A program made the position numbers and the translations under genes. 64,000 bases of DNA from Acidobacteriaceae bacterium KBS 146. Lineage in GTDB: Bacteria; Acidobacteriota; Terriglobia; Terriglobales; Acidobacteriaceae. Positions 18,629 to 28,033 of this stretch are shown here, piece after piece. Position 1 is the stretch's first letter; each line of letters opens with the position of its first letter. The stretch spans positions 434,001-498,000 of the forward strand of contig JHVA01000001.1 in NCBI GenBank assembly GCA_000688615.1, in the 5' to 3' direction. Below the pieces are notes generated by a model. The model was given only the letters and a program-made list of their open reading frames with translations. It had not been told where the DNA came from and did no database searches.

Positions 18629-18655
18629 CGTTCTCCTGTTTTCCCCTCAAGACAC

Positions 18656-18685
18656 GGAGAGGGTCCCATCTGGAACCCTCTCTCC
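18656..18685 (-). terminator. Hairpin between aceE and the E1-alpha-like gene
   Basis: GAGAGGGT (18657-18664) pairs with ACCCTCTC (18675-18682), and CC/GG extends the stem inward. It lies 20 nt after the aceE stop on the minus strand. No T-run follows, so it may be a partial terminator that lowers expression of the downstream gene, or an mRNA end protector. Confidence 0.5.
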
Positions 18686-18705
18686 TGCGACTTCCACTTG
18701 TTTGA

Positions 18706-21390
18706 TTAAGCCTTGGCCGGATCGATAGCTTCTGTATTGAGGCCAAGGTCCGCAAGCGCCTTCTGTGCTACCTTCGGCTTCACCTTGCCTTCTCTCGCCA
18801 GCTTGGAAAGCGCAGCTCCGGCGATCGAAGCTGCATTCACCTCAAAGTGACTGCGCAGATACTCCCGGTTGTCGCTGCGGCCAAAACCGTCCGTACCCAG
18901 CGTCACCAGGCGATTCGGTAGCCACGGCGAAATCGAATCCGGGAGCACCTTCATATAGTCGCTCGCGGCAATGATCGGTCCATTCGCGCCTTCCAGCGTT
19001 GTCTCCAGATAGCTCTTTTTCACTGGTTCTGCCGGGTGCAGCCGATTCCACCGCTCTACCGCCAGGGCATCGCGCCGAAGCTCGGTGTAGCTGGTCACAC
19101 TCCACACGTCGGCCTCAACCTTGTACTTGGTCGAAAGAATCTCCTGCGCACGAAGCACCTCATTCAGAATCGGACCCGATCCAAACAGCTGAACCGTGGC
19201 CTCTCCCTTCGACGCTGGACGCAACTTGTAAAGCCCGCGCAGGATGCCTTCCGTGGAGCCCTCGGGCATCGGAGGCATGGCGTAGTCTTCGTTGTACATC
19301 GTGATGTAGTAGAAGACGTCCTCGCCATTCTCGTACATGCGCCTCAGGCCATCCTGCACCACGACCGCAAGCTCGTACACAAACGCCGGGTCATAGCTCA
19401 GGCAGGTTGGCACGGTGCTCGAGAGCACATGGCTGTGGCCGTCCTGATGCTGCAAGCCTTCGCCAAGCATCGTTGTGCGTCCGGCGGTGCCGCCCATCAG
19501 GAAGCCCTTGCCGCGTGAATCCGCAAAAGCCCACGCCATGTCGCCGATGCGCTGGAAACCGAACATCGAGTAATACATGTAGAAGGGAATCGTCGGCACT
19601 TTATAGTTCGCGTAGGCCGTGCCTGCCGCAGTAAAGGAGGCCATCGAACCTGCCTCGGTGATGCCCTCTTCGAGAATCTGGCCGTTCTTCTCCTCGCGGT
19701 AGCTCAGCAGCATGTCCGAGTCGTGAGGGGTATATTTCTGGCCTTCCGGAGCGTAGATTCCGACCTGCTTAATCACCGACTCCAGACCGAACGTACGGCC
19801 CTCATCCGGCACGATCGGAACGACCAGCTTGCCAAAGGAAGGATCCTTCAGAAGGTGGCGCAACAGGCTGACGAAGCCCATCGTCGTTGAGACAGCACGA
19901 TTGTTCGAGCCTCCGGTCCACTCCTTCAGGGTCTCCAGCGCAGGCGTCTTGAACTCGATCTTCGGAACCTCGCGCTTCGGCAGATATCCTCCCAGCTCCT
20001 GCCGCCGCTGGTGCATGTACTGGATCTCAGGAGCCGAATCGTCCGGACGGAAGAAAGCGCCTTCTTTTGCCGCCTCAGCCGTTACCGGAATCTCAAAGCG
20101 CTCGATGAAGTACTTCATCGACTCGTCCGTCAGCTTCTTCTCCTGGTGCGAGGCGTTTCGCGCCTCCGTCGATCCCAGCCCGTAGCCTTTAACCGTCTTT
20201 GCCAGAATGACCGTCGGGCCACCCTTATGTTCAAGGGCGCGCTTATAGGCGTTGTAGATCTTCACAGGATCGTGGCCGCCGCGGTGCAATCTCGCCAGAT
20301 CCTCGTCCGTCTTGTCTTCCACAAGCTTCAGCAGCTCCGGATACTTGCCAAAGAACTCCTGCCGCAGATAGGCGCCGCCCTTCGCCTTGAACGCCTGGTA
20401 GTCGCCATCCACGCACTCTTCCATGCGCTTCAGTAGCAGCCCCTGGTGATCGCGCTCGAACAGCTCATCCCAATCGGAGCCCCAGACCACCTTGATGACG
20501 TTCCAGCCCGCGCCGCGGAACGTTCCCTCAAGCTCGTCGATGATGCGCTTGTTGCCGCGCACAGGACCATCCAGACGCTGCAGATTGCAGTTCACTACAA
20601 AGATCAGGTTGTCCAGCTTCTCGCGCGCACCCAGCGAGATCGCGCCCAGGGTATCGACCTCATCCGTCTCGCCATCACCCACAAACGCCCAGACCTTGCG
20701 ATCGCTCTTCTCGATCAACCCGCGATTCTCAAGGTAGCGCATAAACCGCGCCTGGTAGATCGCATTTAGCGGTCCGATACCCATCGAGACCGTGGGGAAT
20801 CGCCAGAAGTCCGGCATCAGCCACGGATGCGGATAGCTCGACAGCCCCGCCTCCCCCCGCAGCTCATGACGGAAGTTCTTGAGTCGCTTCTCGTCAAGTC
20901 GTCCCTCGACGAAGGCACGGGAATACACGCCAGGAGAAGCGTGACCCTGGAAGTACACGAAGTCGCCCGGCAGATCACCCGCGCCAGAGCTACTCGGATA
21001 CTTGCCATGGAAAAAGTGATTGAACCCAACCTCCAGCAACGTCGCCAGTGACGAGTAGGTCGAGATATGTCCGCCGATACCAGGGTCTTTCTTGTTCTGG
21101 CCGTGAACCATGGCCATGGCGTTCCAGCGGATCAGCGCCTCCACCCGGCGCTCCAGTTTCCTGTCCCCAGGGTAGGAAACCTCATCATGTTTCGGAATCG
21201 TATTCAGATAGGGAGTCGTCAATTCGCTGGCGACCGGAACCCCAGCCTCGCGAGCACGGGTCCGCAAAGCCTCCAGCAGTTCCGCACTCTGCTCCCAGTC
21301 GTTGGCTACCACCTCGTCAAAGGCTTCAATCCACTCGGAGACCTCGGCAGTAAAATCCACCTGCGCGGCCGTTTCAAGCTTTGTCGTCAT
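18706..21390 (-). CDS. aceE: Pyruvate dehydrogenase E1 component, homodimeric type
   Basis: This 894-residue enzyme decarboxylates pyruvate with thiamine diphosphate and passes the acetyl group to E2 lipoyl domains. The cofactor motif GDGETDE followed by VVNCNLQ is present. The segments GHISTYSSLATLLEVGFNHF and DEGRTFGLESVIKQVGIYAP are typical of AceE, and the length is normal. E2 (aceF) and E3 (lpd) are not in the window. The only same-strand neighbour downstream is the degenerate E1-alpha-like gene. Confidence 0.96.
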   Translation of the reverse strand: MTTKLETAAQVDFTAEVSEWIEAFDEVVANDWEQSAELLEALRTRAREAGVPVASELTTPYLNTIPKHDEVSYPGDRKLERRVEALIRWNAMAMVHGQNKKDPGIGGHISTYSSLATLLEVGFNHFFHGKYPSSSGAGDLPGDFVYFQGHASPGVYSRAFVEGRLDEKRLKNFRHELRGEAGLSSYPHPWLMPDFWRFPTVSMGIGPLNAIYQARFMRYLENRGLIEKSDRKVWAFVGDGETDEVDTLGAISLGAREKLDNLIFVVNCNLQRLDGPVRGNKRIIDELEGTFRGAGWNVIKVVWGSDWDELFERDHQGLLLKRMEECVDGDYQAFKAKGGAYLRQEFFGKYPELLKLVEDKTDEDLARLHRGGHDPVKIYNAYKRALEHKGGPTVILAKTVKGYGLGSTEARNASHQEKKLTDESMKYFIERFEIPVTAEAAKEGAFFRPDDSAPEIQYMHQRRQELGGYLPKREVPKIEFKTPALETLKEWTGGSNNRAVSTTMGFVSLLRHLLKDPSFGKLVVPIVPDEGRTFGLESVIKQVGIYAPEGQKYTPHDSDMLLSYREEKNGQILEEGITEAGSMASFTAAGTAYANYKVPTIPFYMYYSMFGFQRIGDMAWAFADSRGKGFLMGGTAGRTTMLGEGLQHQDGHSHVLSSTVPTCLSYDPAFVYELAVVVQDGLRRMYENGEDVFYYITMYNEDYAMPPMPEGSTEGILRGLYKLRPASKGEATVQLFGSGPILNEVLRAQEILSTKYKVEADVWSVTSYTELRRDALAVERWNRLHPAEPVKKSYLETTLEGANGPIIAASDYMKVLPDSISPWLPNRLVTLGTDGFGRSDNREYLRSHFEVNAASIAGAALSKLAREGKVKPKVAQKALADLGLNTEAIDPAKA

Positions 21391-21701
21391 AAGCGGTCCT
21401 TATATCCCCATCTCTCCACGGCCATACTGTGCCGTGGGAAAACCATCTCCATCTAAGATAATCGCCAAAGCCCATAACCGTCATCCGCGGGACAAATTCC
21501 CGTGCGAAAACCGGCTTTTCCAGGCATTTGGACCTCGTGGAGCGTCACTCCACGGTCAGCACCGGAATGGTCGTACCGTCATACTGCACAATACGTGCCG
21601 ACGACCCTTTGCTGGAGAGCTCATCCATGACGAACCAATCTACGATAGGGTTTTTTGTACTGGCATCCGCGCTGAAGCTCAGAATCATGGGTTTACGAAC
21701 C
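21391..21701. other. 311-nt gap upstream of aceE
   Basis: No recognised gene lies here. The aceE-proximal 150 nt should hold the aceE promoter, but I cannot pick convincing boxes. The distal half contains a possible 47-codon minus-strand ORF, listed separately at 21545-21688. Confidence 0.5.
21545..21688 (-). CDS. Possible small protein downstream of argJ
   Basis: A 47-codon ORF starts at ATG 21688, 13 nt after the argJ stop and on the same strand. Its product, beginning MILSFSADASTKNPIVDW and ending TTIPVLTVE, looks protein-like in composition. The ribosome-binding site is weak, and I do not recognise a family. It could equally be a chance ORF. Confidence 0.3.
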   Translation of the reverse strand: MILSFSADASTKNPIVDWFVMDELSSKGSSARIVQYDGTTIPVLTVE

Positions 21702-22922
21702 CTACGTCGAGTAATCGGCGTTGATCCGCACATACTCAGCGGTCAGGTCGCATGTGACAAAGCGGCACTTTGCCGTGCCCTGACCAAGATCCAGCGAGAT
21801 GGTGTAGTCACGCTGCTGCATGATCTTGTGTGCGCGAGCTTCGTCAAATGCAGGAGACCGCATTCCGTTTTCAAAGATCGATTCCGCGCCAATCTTTACA
21901 GTTACCGCCTCCGGGTCGAACTCTACGCCGGAATACCCTGCAGCCGCCATTAGCCGTCCCCAGTTCGGGTCAGCACTAGACCATGCCGTCTTGCATAACG
22001 GCGAGTGCGCGATAGCCTTTGCAACCTGCTTGGCCTCGTACTCACTGCGCGCTCCGGAGATATCCAGCGTCACGACATGCGTCACCCCTTCGCCATCGTC
22101 GACAATCGCATAGGCGAGCCGGTTACACACCTCAGCCAACGCCGCAGCAAAGCTCTCTTGCGTCTCGGCACTCAGCCGGATACCGCTGGCGCCGCTGGCC
22201 AGCAACAGCACCGTGTCATTGGTCGAGGTATCTCCATCGATCGAGATCGAATTGAAGCTCTTATCCACCGCCGATGGCAGTAACTCGCGCAGTTGTGCGC
22301 TGTCGGCCTCGATATCGGTGAAGAGATAGACCAGCATCGTCGCGTGGGGTGCGACCGGAGCCCCCAGCCGCGGATGAATCATACCCGCGCCCTTAGCCGC
22401 GCCAAAGATACGGACCACGGCGTTACCCACGGTGAATTCGGCTTGGGCTACCTTCATCCGGGTATCCGTAGTCATGATCGCCCTGGCAAAGCTCTCAGCG
22501 TGGGTGTCCGTGCTCCCGAGAGAGGCTTTCAGCTCCGGGAGAGCGGCAACCACCTTATCAGCAGGAAATGGAACACCGATGATGCCGGTAGAGGAAGGGA
22601 AGACTTCGTCGAAGATGCAGCCGAACGTCTCCGCGGCTGCAATGCAGGTCTTCTCACAGGCCTCAATGCCTGCCTGTCCTGTGGCGCAGTTGGCATTTCC
22701 GGCGTTCACCAGCACCATCCCAACCCGGCCACTTGTAGACGCCATATGGCGGCGTCCGATCGTAACGGGAGCCGCCACGACCTGGTTCGACGTGAACATC
22801 GCTGCTCCCTGGGCAACGCCCTCCACCAGGCAGGCCGCCAGATCCGTGTTACCGCTTGCCTTGATTCCTGCCTTGACCGCACCCCACAGGAAACCCCCGG
22901 GTAGGCTCTCCGTCACCTTCAT
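21702..22922 (-). CDS. argJ: Bifunctional ornithine acetyltransferase / N-acetylglutamate synthase
   Basis: This 406-residue enzyme moves the acetyl group from N-acetylornithine to glutamate in cyclic arginine synthesis. The motif KGAGMIH and the self-cleavage nucleophile Thr195 in PHATMLVYLFTD are present, so the precursor should be split into alpha and beta chains before Thr195. The stretch HPRLGAPVAPHATML is a few residues longer than in many homologues. I chose ATG 22922 because AGGAG lies 8 nt upstream and the protein then starts like the family (MKVTESLPGGF). The longer in-frame start at 22997 adds a non-conserved leader. No other arg genes are adjacent. Confidence 0.94.
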   Translation of the reverse strand: MKVTESLPGGFLWGAVKAGIKASGNTDLAACLVEGVAQGAAMFTSNQVVAAPVTIGRRHMASTSGRVGMVLVNAGNANCATGQAGIEACEKTCIAAAETFGCIFDEVFPSSTGIIGVPFPADKVVAALPELKASLGSTDTHAESFARAIMTTDTRMKVAQAEFTVGNAVVRIFGAAKGAGMIHPRLGAPVAPHATMLVYLFTDIEADSAQLRELLPSAVDKSFNSISIDGDTSTNDTVLLLASGASGIRLSAETQESFAAALAEVCNRLAYAIVDDGEGVTHVVTLDISGARSEYEAKQVAKAIAHSPLCKTAWSSADPNWGRLMAAAGYSGVEFDPEAVTVKIGAESIFENGMRSPAFDEARAHKIMQQRDYTISLDLGQGTAKCRFVTCDLTAEYVRINADYST

Positions 22923-23236
22923 CCAAAACACTCCTGACCTTCGAATCCATCCTGCATGCTCGATCCTGCTGTGCTCCGTAGCAGTCTCCGCAGTCAAGGA
23001 GACTTATGTACAAATTACTGAAACAAAAGCAAATACAAGTGCCGATTAGTTATGTGCTGCTTGATAAACTGAAAGCAGAGGATGGAAGTTATCCGCTACC
23101 CGCTATCGTCGATTCCACCTGCTAACTCTAGAAGCAACAGGACTTTACGAGAAAGTGCAATGGAATCAAGACTTTGCCAAGAAGTCCACCCCTAAGTGCA
23201 TTTGTTTGAAGACTTTGCACAATTAGGGGGGTGGGG
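22923..23236. other. 314-nt gap upstream of argJ
   Basis: No gene is seen. The argJ-proximal part holds its AGGAG ribosome-binding site. A 10-bp direct repeat, AAGACTTTGC, occurs near 23168 and 23210. The far end contains the terminator-like hairpin at 23189-23229. Confidence 0.5.
23189..23229 (-). terminator. Terminator-like hairpin after the Gfo/Idh/MocA gene
   Basis: CCCCTAAGTGC (23189-23199) pairs with GCAC (23217-23220) plus TTAGGGG (23223-23229), with a 2-nt bulge. It begins 7 nt after the stop codon of the minus-strand gene. The trailing T content is weak. Confidence 0.4.
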
Positions 23237-24310
23237 TTAGAAATCGATGGGGATGCTGCGCTCTTCGGCGCTGCTCTGTCGGGCCAGTTCCAGAAGCCGA
23301 ATGACCCGGTATCCATCTTCCGACGACACCGCAAGGGGACTCACTCCGAGGATGGCGTCGCGGACGTTCGCATAATATCCACGGTAGTCTCCCGGCTCGG
23401 TCTTGATCGTGGTGCGCGTCAACTGCCCGGGCTGGTTCGGATCGGGCGCAACCGTCAGCGTTCCCCAGGCTGCCTCGGGCTCTTCCAGCCACTCACGAGA
23501 ATCGCCCATCGGCGGTACGGTCGCCCCGCCCAGGAGGGCCGGTTCCTGCGGATCCAGGCCATACTTTCGGAAACTGCCCAGAGTTCCATGAATCAGAAAA
23601 CGGGGTGCCGGCTCGGCCGCCAGCATGGTCGCGCGGCAGAGCGCCTGAAGTTTTGGGTAATGCAGCGTGATATCGAAGGCATCTTCGATGGCGGTTGTGT
23701 CGCGATCGCGGCGCACGCTCGCAGTGAGGCTCTTCGGCGTTCCGAACAGGCTCAGAGCCTGATCGACCAGATGCGGCCCAAGATCGAAGAGCATACCGTT
23801 AGCGTCATTCGACGCTTCCTTCCAGGTAGCCTCCCGGGGCAGCGGCCGGAAGCGGTCGAAGTGCGACTCGAAGGTCGCAATGCGGCCCAGTTCGCCCGAA
23901 TCTAACAGCTTGCGAACGGTCAGGAAGTCTCCGTCCCAGCGTCGATTGTGGAACGGTGCGAGAACCAGCTTTTTTCCGCGGGCAAGATCGATGAGCTCCC
24001 TGGCTTGAGCGCTGGTTGCGGCAAAAGGCTTGTCGATCACGACATGCTTGCCTGCCTGCAGCGCCTGCTTCGCCAGATCGTAATGAGTTTCATTCGGGGT
24101 GCCGACAACAATTAACGAGATCGTTGGGTCAGAGAGGGCCTCTTCAACCGAGCGCAAGATACGGGTTTTTGGATATGCCTTCGACGCGTCGTCGCCACGG
24201 CGTTGCACAATCGCCTCAAGCTTTAAACCTGGCACCGCACTGACGAAAGGTGCATGAAAGACTCGCCCGGCAAGCCCGAAACCAATGACTGCAACCCCAA
24301 TCTCCGCCAT
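23237..24310 (-). CDS. Gfo/Idh/MocA-family NAD(P)-dependent oxidoreductase
   Basis: This 357-residue dehydrogenase probably oxidises or reduces a sugar, cyclitol or related hydroxyl. The N-terminal Rossmann fold has VAVIGFGLAGRVFHAP, and the family EKP-type motif is VVIDKPFA. The C-terminal domain carries the FDLGPHLVDQAL segment with the conserved histidine region. It most resembles the YdgJ/YhhX-type subgroup of putative oxidoreductases. I chose ATG 24310 because AGGAGG lies 4 nt upstream; the longer ATG at 24328 includes that site within its coding sequence. The substrate cannot be inferred from neighbours. Confidence 0.9.
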   Translation of the reverse strand: MAEIGVAVIGFGLAGRVFHAPFVSAVPGLKLEAIVQRRGDDASKAYPKTRILRSVEEALSDPTISLIVVGTPNETHYDLAKQALQAGKHVVIDKPFAATSAQARELIDLARGKKLVLAPFHNRRWDGDFLTVRKLLDSGELGRIATFESHFDRFRPLPREATWKEASNDANGMLFDLGPHLVDQALSLFGTPKSLTASVRRDRDTTAIEDAFDITLHYPKLQALCRATMLAAEPAPRFLIHGTLGSFRKYGLDPQEPALLGGATVPPMGDSREWLEEPEAAWGTLTVAPDPNQPGQLTRTTIKTEPGDYRGYYANVRDAILGVSPLAVSSEDGYRVIRLLELARQSSAEERSIPIDF

Positions 24311-24533
24311 CCATCCTCCTGAGTTCATGACTGTTCGAAAATCTCCAACAGCAAGAAGTCTATTTTATGCGGAGCTCCCCCAAACGCCTCATCTTCAATC
24401 GTCTGCAAAACTTTTTGAGCCCCGAAAAGAGAGCAAAGCATCACACTTCATAGATAAATAATGCCGCCAGATCAGTCCGCCTTCTTATAAATGGGGACCG
24501 CTGGAATTCAGGGATACGGTTAATATCGAAGAT

Positions 24534-26096
24534 ATGGTTCAACGCAACGGGAAGATCGTCGAAAGCCGGGCGATCGATACAGATAGAACTCGTCTTCTCC
24601 TCGGAGCCGCGGCCGTTGTTGGTCTGACGCTTCTGGGGTCACCGGCGTTAGCACAAACTCAGACCGCGCCTTCAGGAAATCAACCCAGGCCAACACAAAC
24701 CGGACCAAGCACCGGCCCCGCAAGTTCGGCGATGGCGGGAGCACAGCAGCAGCTCTACACTGCCGCTGGTCAAAACGGTGCGCAGGTATCTCAGGACTCG
24801 TTCAAGGGAAGTATTGTCGAAGGCAAGTCGACCGGCACCGTGATGGATCTTTCTCTCGACGACGCCATTCAGAGAGGCCTGCGAAATAACCTTGGAATCA
24901 TCTTGCAAGGGGCCTCGCAGAGGAACGCGAATGGTCAGAGGCTTGAAGAGCTGCAGGCGCTCCTCCCGAACGTTACGGGAGCCGCAAGCATCAACGTCCA
25001 GCAGGTCAATTTGGCCGCTTACGGCCTGAAGTTTTCAGGACTGAATCCGATCGTCGGGCCTTTCCAGGTTGTGGACTTCCGCGCCTACCTCACGCAGAAC
25101 CTCTTCAATCTCTCTGCACTCCAAAACTACCTCGCAGCGAAACACAATTTCGCAGCCGCTAAGTTGACCGCTGCCGACGCACGGGATCTAGTGGTTTTGA
25201 CGGTCGGCAATGCGTATCTGGTCTGCGTGGCTGATAGCGCCCGTATCGAAGCAGTTACCGCTGAGCTCGCGACCTCAAAGGTGACGCTAGATCAGGCGGT
25301 AGCAGCCCACGATGCCGGAACCAGCCCCAAGCTCGATGTCCTGCGAGCCCAGGTGGACTATCAGAACGAGCAGCAGACTCTGATCTCCGCTAAAAACCAG
25401 CTCGCAAAAGACAAGCTTGCCTTGGCACGCGCCATCGGCCTTCCTCTCGATCAGGAGTACCGGCCCACGGATCTTACGCCTTATGCGGCATTCGGCGATG
25501 TCGATCCACAGGCAAGCGTCGACCAAGCGCTTAAGACGCGAAAGGATCTCGCGGCTTCCGGTGAGCAGCTGAAAGCCGCCGATGCACAGAAAAAGTCCGC
25601 ATGGGCCTATCAACTCCCGGTTGCCAGCTTCGTAGGAGACTTCGGCGATCTTGGGCAAACTCCCGGCCACTCCCACTCGAGCTATACGGCGACCGGACAG
25701 ATTACCGCGCCTATCCTTCAAATTGCGAAGACGCGTGGACAGAATGAGGTTGCGGCCGCCAGCTACGAGCAGGCGCGCGCACGACTCGGAGATCAGGCGC
25801 AACAGGTCAACCAGGATGTCCGCGATGCCATTCTGGATATTCAAGCCGCCGCCAAGCTTGTAGAGGCAACTCATTCAAACGTCGAGCTCGCAAATGAAGC
25901 TCTCAGCGAGGCCCAACAGAGGTTCAAGGCTGGTGTGTCGGACAATCTGCCCGTCTCGCAGGCACAGTCCCAGACGGAACAGGCGAATGATCAATACATC
26001 AGCGCTCTGTATCAGCACAACATTGCCAAGCTTTCGCTCGCGCGCGCCCTGGGCGCAGCGCAGACAAATTACAAAGATTATCTCGGAGGAAAGTAA
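24534..26096 (+). CDS. TolC-family outer-membrane efflux protein
   Basis: This 520-residue protein has a signal peptide (AAAVVGLTLLGSPALAQ, after a short basic leader) and a Gln/Pro-rich linker to about residue 90. It then has two outer-membrane efflux repeats with long helices, for example NLGIILQGASQRNANGQRL and LANEALSEAQQRFKAGVSDN. TolC proteins form trimeric outer-membrane/periplasmic exit ducts. The next gene, 2 nt downstream, encodes an EmrA-like adaptor, so the two make the outer part of a tripartite pump. Confidence 0.92.
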   Translation: MVQRNGKIVESRAIDTDRTRLLLGAAAVVGLTLLGSPALAQTQTAPSGNQPRPTQTGPSTGPASSAMAGAQQQLYTAAGQNGAQVSQDSFKGSIVEGKSTGTVMDLSLDDAIQRGLRNNLGIILQGASQRNANGQRLEELQALLPNVTGAASINVQQVNLAAYGLKFSGLNPIVGPFQVVDFRAYLTQNLFNLSALQNYLAAKHNFAAAKLTAADARDLVVLTVGNAYLVCVADSARIEAVTAELATSKVTLDQAVAAHDAGTSPKLDVLRAQVDYQNEQQTLISAKNQLAKDKLALARAIGLPLDQEYRPTDLTPYAAFGDVDPQASVDQALKTRKDLAASGEQLKAADAQKKSAWAYQLPVASFVGDFGDLGQTPGHSHSSYTATGQITAPILQIAKTRGQNEVAAASYEQARARLGDQAQQVNQDVRDAILDIQAAAKLVEATHSNVELANEALSEAQQRFKAGVSDNLPVSQAQSQTEQANDQYISALYQHNIAKLSLARALGAAQTNYKDYLGGK

Positions 26097-26098
26097 CC

Positions 26099-27340
26099 TT
26101 GCCAGAGCAAGCAGAAAAGAAGTACGAGGCGAATAACGCGCCGGAACCGGAAGATGAATCTCCGGAAAAGAAGTCGCGACGCAAGCTGATTATCATCGCG
26201 GTGGTTACGCTTCTGGCCATCGGCGCTGCGCTCTTTTACTGGCACTCAACCTTTACCGAAGACACCGATGACGCGCAGGTAGATGGCGATCTTTATCAGG
26301 TAAGCTCGCGCATCGCGGGACAGGTCATCAAGGTTTACGTCGAGGATAACCAGGAAGTGAAGGCGGGCGATCTTTTGGCTGAGATTGACCCAAAGGACTT
26401 TCAGGTTGCACTCGAACAGGCACAGGCAAACCTGGCAAGTGCTGAAGCAGCAGCGATCCAGGCCAATGTGAATGTTCCGATCACCAGCATGACCTCACGT
26501 ACCAGCATCAGCACCACGAGTTCTGACGTCCAGGGTGCGCAGGCGGCTGTGGCTCAATCGAGCAAGCAGGTCGCAGCTGCGAATGCTAGGGTCGAGCAGG
26601 CCAAAGCGAACTCGAGGAAGACGGATCTGGACGTGGAGCGCTACAAGCCACTGGTCGAAAAGGACGTCATCTCCAAGCAGCAATATGACGCCGCCATCGC
26701 GGCTGCGGCCGCGAATCGGGCAGCGGTGCTCGAGGCTGAATCGACGCTGATTGCACAACAGGAGGGTGTGCGTCAGGCACAGCAGAAGCTGGCGCAGGCC
26801 CGCTCGACTGCGGTCGAAGCCTCCCAGAACGGACCGAGCCAGATTAAAGCCCAGCAGGCTAAGGCGAACGCGGCTCTCGCCGACGTCAAGCAGGCCCAGG
26901 CAAAGGTCGATCAGGCCAAGCTTAATTTGAGCTATAGCAAGATCCTTGCTCCCACTGCCGGCATCGTCAACAAAAAGAATGTGAACGTAGGAGCTAACCT
27001 GTCTGTTGGCCAGGATCTGTTGACGATCGTTCCTCTCACCAACTTGTGGGTGACGGCGAACTTCAAGGAGACACAACTGGAGCATATGCGTGACGGGCAG
27101 AAGGTCGTCATCAAGGTCGATGCGCTCGGAGGAAGGAAGTTCCACGGTGTCGTTCGTCAGATTGGCGGCGCTACGGGATCGAGGCTTTCGCTCTTCCCAC
27201 CTGAAAATGCGACTGGCAACTATGTCAAAGTCGTACAGCGTATTCCGGTTCGCATTGATTTCACCAATCTGGATCAGGAGAATGGCGACCACAAGTTACG
27301 TCCGGGGTATTCTGTGACACCGATCGTCTCAGTCAAGTAA
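26099..27340 (+). CDS. HlyD/EmrA-like membrane fusion protein
   Basis: This 413-residue periplasmic adaptor links an inner-membrane transporter to TolC. It has a charged cytoplasmic N-terminus, one membrane helix at about 32-48 (IIIAVVTLLAIGAALFYW), and the biotinyl-lipoyl-like half EDTDDAQVDGDLYQVSSRI. A long Ala/Gln-rich coiled coil spans about 95-280, and the beta-barrel part contains VWVTANFKETQ-like sequence (NLWVTANFKETQLEHMRDG). The start is TTG 26099, with GGAGGA 8 nt upstream inside the end of the TolC gene. The expected EmrB-type MFS transporter is not encoded next; dps follows instead. Confidence 0.92.
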   Translation: MPEQAEKKYEANNAPEPEDESPEKKSRRKLIIIAVVTLLAIGAALFYWHSTFTEDTDDAQVDGDLYQVSSRIAGQVIKVYVEDNQEVKAGDLLAEIDPKDFQVALEQAQANLASAEAAAIQANVNVPITSMTSRTSISTTSSDVQGAQAAVAQSSKQVAAANARVEQAKANSRKTDLDVERYKPLVEKDVISKQQYDAAIAAAAANRAAVLEAESTLIAQQEGVRQAQQKLAQARSTAVEASQNGPSQIKAQQAKANAALADVKQAQAKVDQAKLNLSYSKILAPTAGIVNKKNVNVGANLSVGQDLLTIVPLTNLWVTANFKETQLEHMRDGQKVVIKVDALGGRKFHGVVRQIGGATGSRLSLFPPENATGNYVKVVQRIPVRIDFTNLDQENGDHKLRPGYSVTPIVSVK

Positions 27341-27415
27341 CTGAATTCAAATTGAGTAACCGCCATACCCACCTCTGCATCTGATAGAGGAACGAGTAGT
27401 TTCTACGAGGTGGAT

Positions 27416-28012
27416 ATGGCTATTGCTCTTAAAAAGACTGGCGTAGCGGATCCCGCGGCGACGCCCCATTGGCATGCGCAGGCGCGCGAGATTCAGAAAT
27501 TCGGTACCGTCATTGAGGACCTTCCGCACGCTCTGAATGCCAAGATCAGAGCCGATATGGTAGCTCAACTGAATCAGTTGCTGGCCGATTCGATTTCTCT
27601 GCGGGACATGTACAAGAAGCATCACTGGCAGGTATCCGGTCCCACGTTTTACCAGTTGCATCTTCTGTTTGATAAGCATTTTGATGAGCAGGTGGAGATC
27701 GTAGATACGATCGCCGAGCGCGTGCAGCTTTTAGGCGGAGTTACAGTCGCGATGGGAGGCGATGTCGCAGAGATGACCCGGATCGCACGCCCACCTCGCG
27801 GCAGGGAGCAGGTTCCTGTTCAGATCTCGCGACTGCTGGAAGCCCACAAACTGATCATCAAGAGCTGTCTGGACATTTCTGAGGCTGCGGATAAGGCAGG
27901 CGACCAGGGAACGAATGATCTCGTCGTGAGCGATGTTCTACGGCCCAACGAACTGCAATCCTGGTTTCTGACGGAGCACCTTGTAGAGATGCCGTTGGTT
28001 CTTGAAAAATAA
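27416..28012 (+). CDS. dps: Dps-family ferritin-like DNA protection protein
   Basis: This protein of about 198 residues should assemble into a 12-subunit cage that oxidises and stores iron and protects DNA. The ferroxidase residues lie at the subunit interface: KKHHWQVSGPTF supplies the His, and FDKHFDEQVEIVDTIAERV supplies the Asp/Glu pair. The N-terminal extension of about 45 residues is Lys/Arg-containing, as in Dps proteins that bind DNA. I chose ATG 27416 because GAGG sits 5 nt upstream; the GTG at 27410 overlaps that site. A strong hairpin follows the stop. Confidence 0.93.
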   Translation: MAIALKKTGVADPAATPHWHAQAREIQKFGTVIEDLPHALNAKIRADMVAQLNQLLADSISLRDMYKKHHWQVSGPTFYQLHLLFDKHFDEQVEIVDTIAERVQLLGGVTVAMGGDVAEMTRIARPPRGREQVPVQISRLLEAHKLIIKSCLDISEAADKAGDQGTNDLVVSDVLRPNELQSWFLTEHLVEMPLVLEK

Positions 28013-28033
28013 CCCTGCTTCGAACTAAGATCG

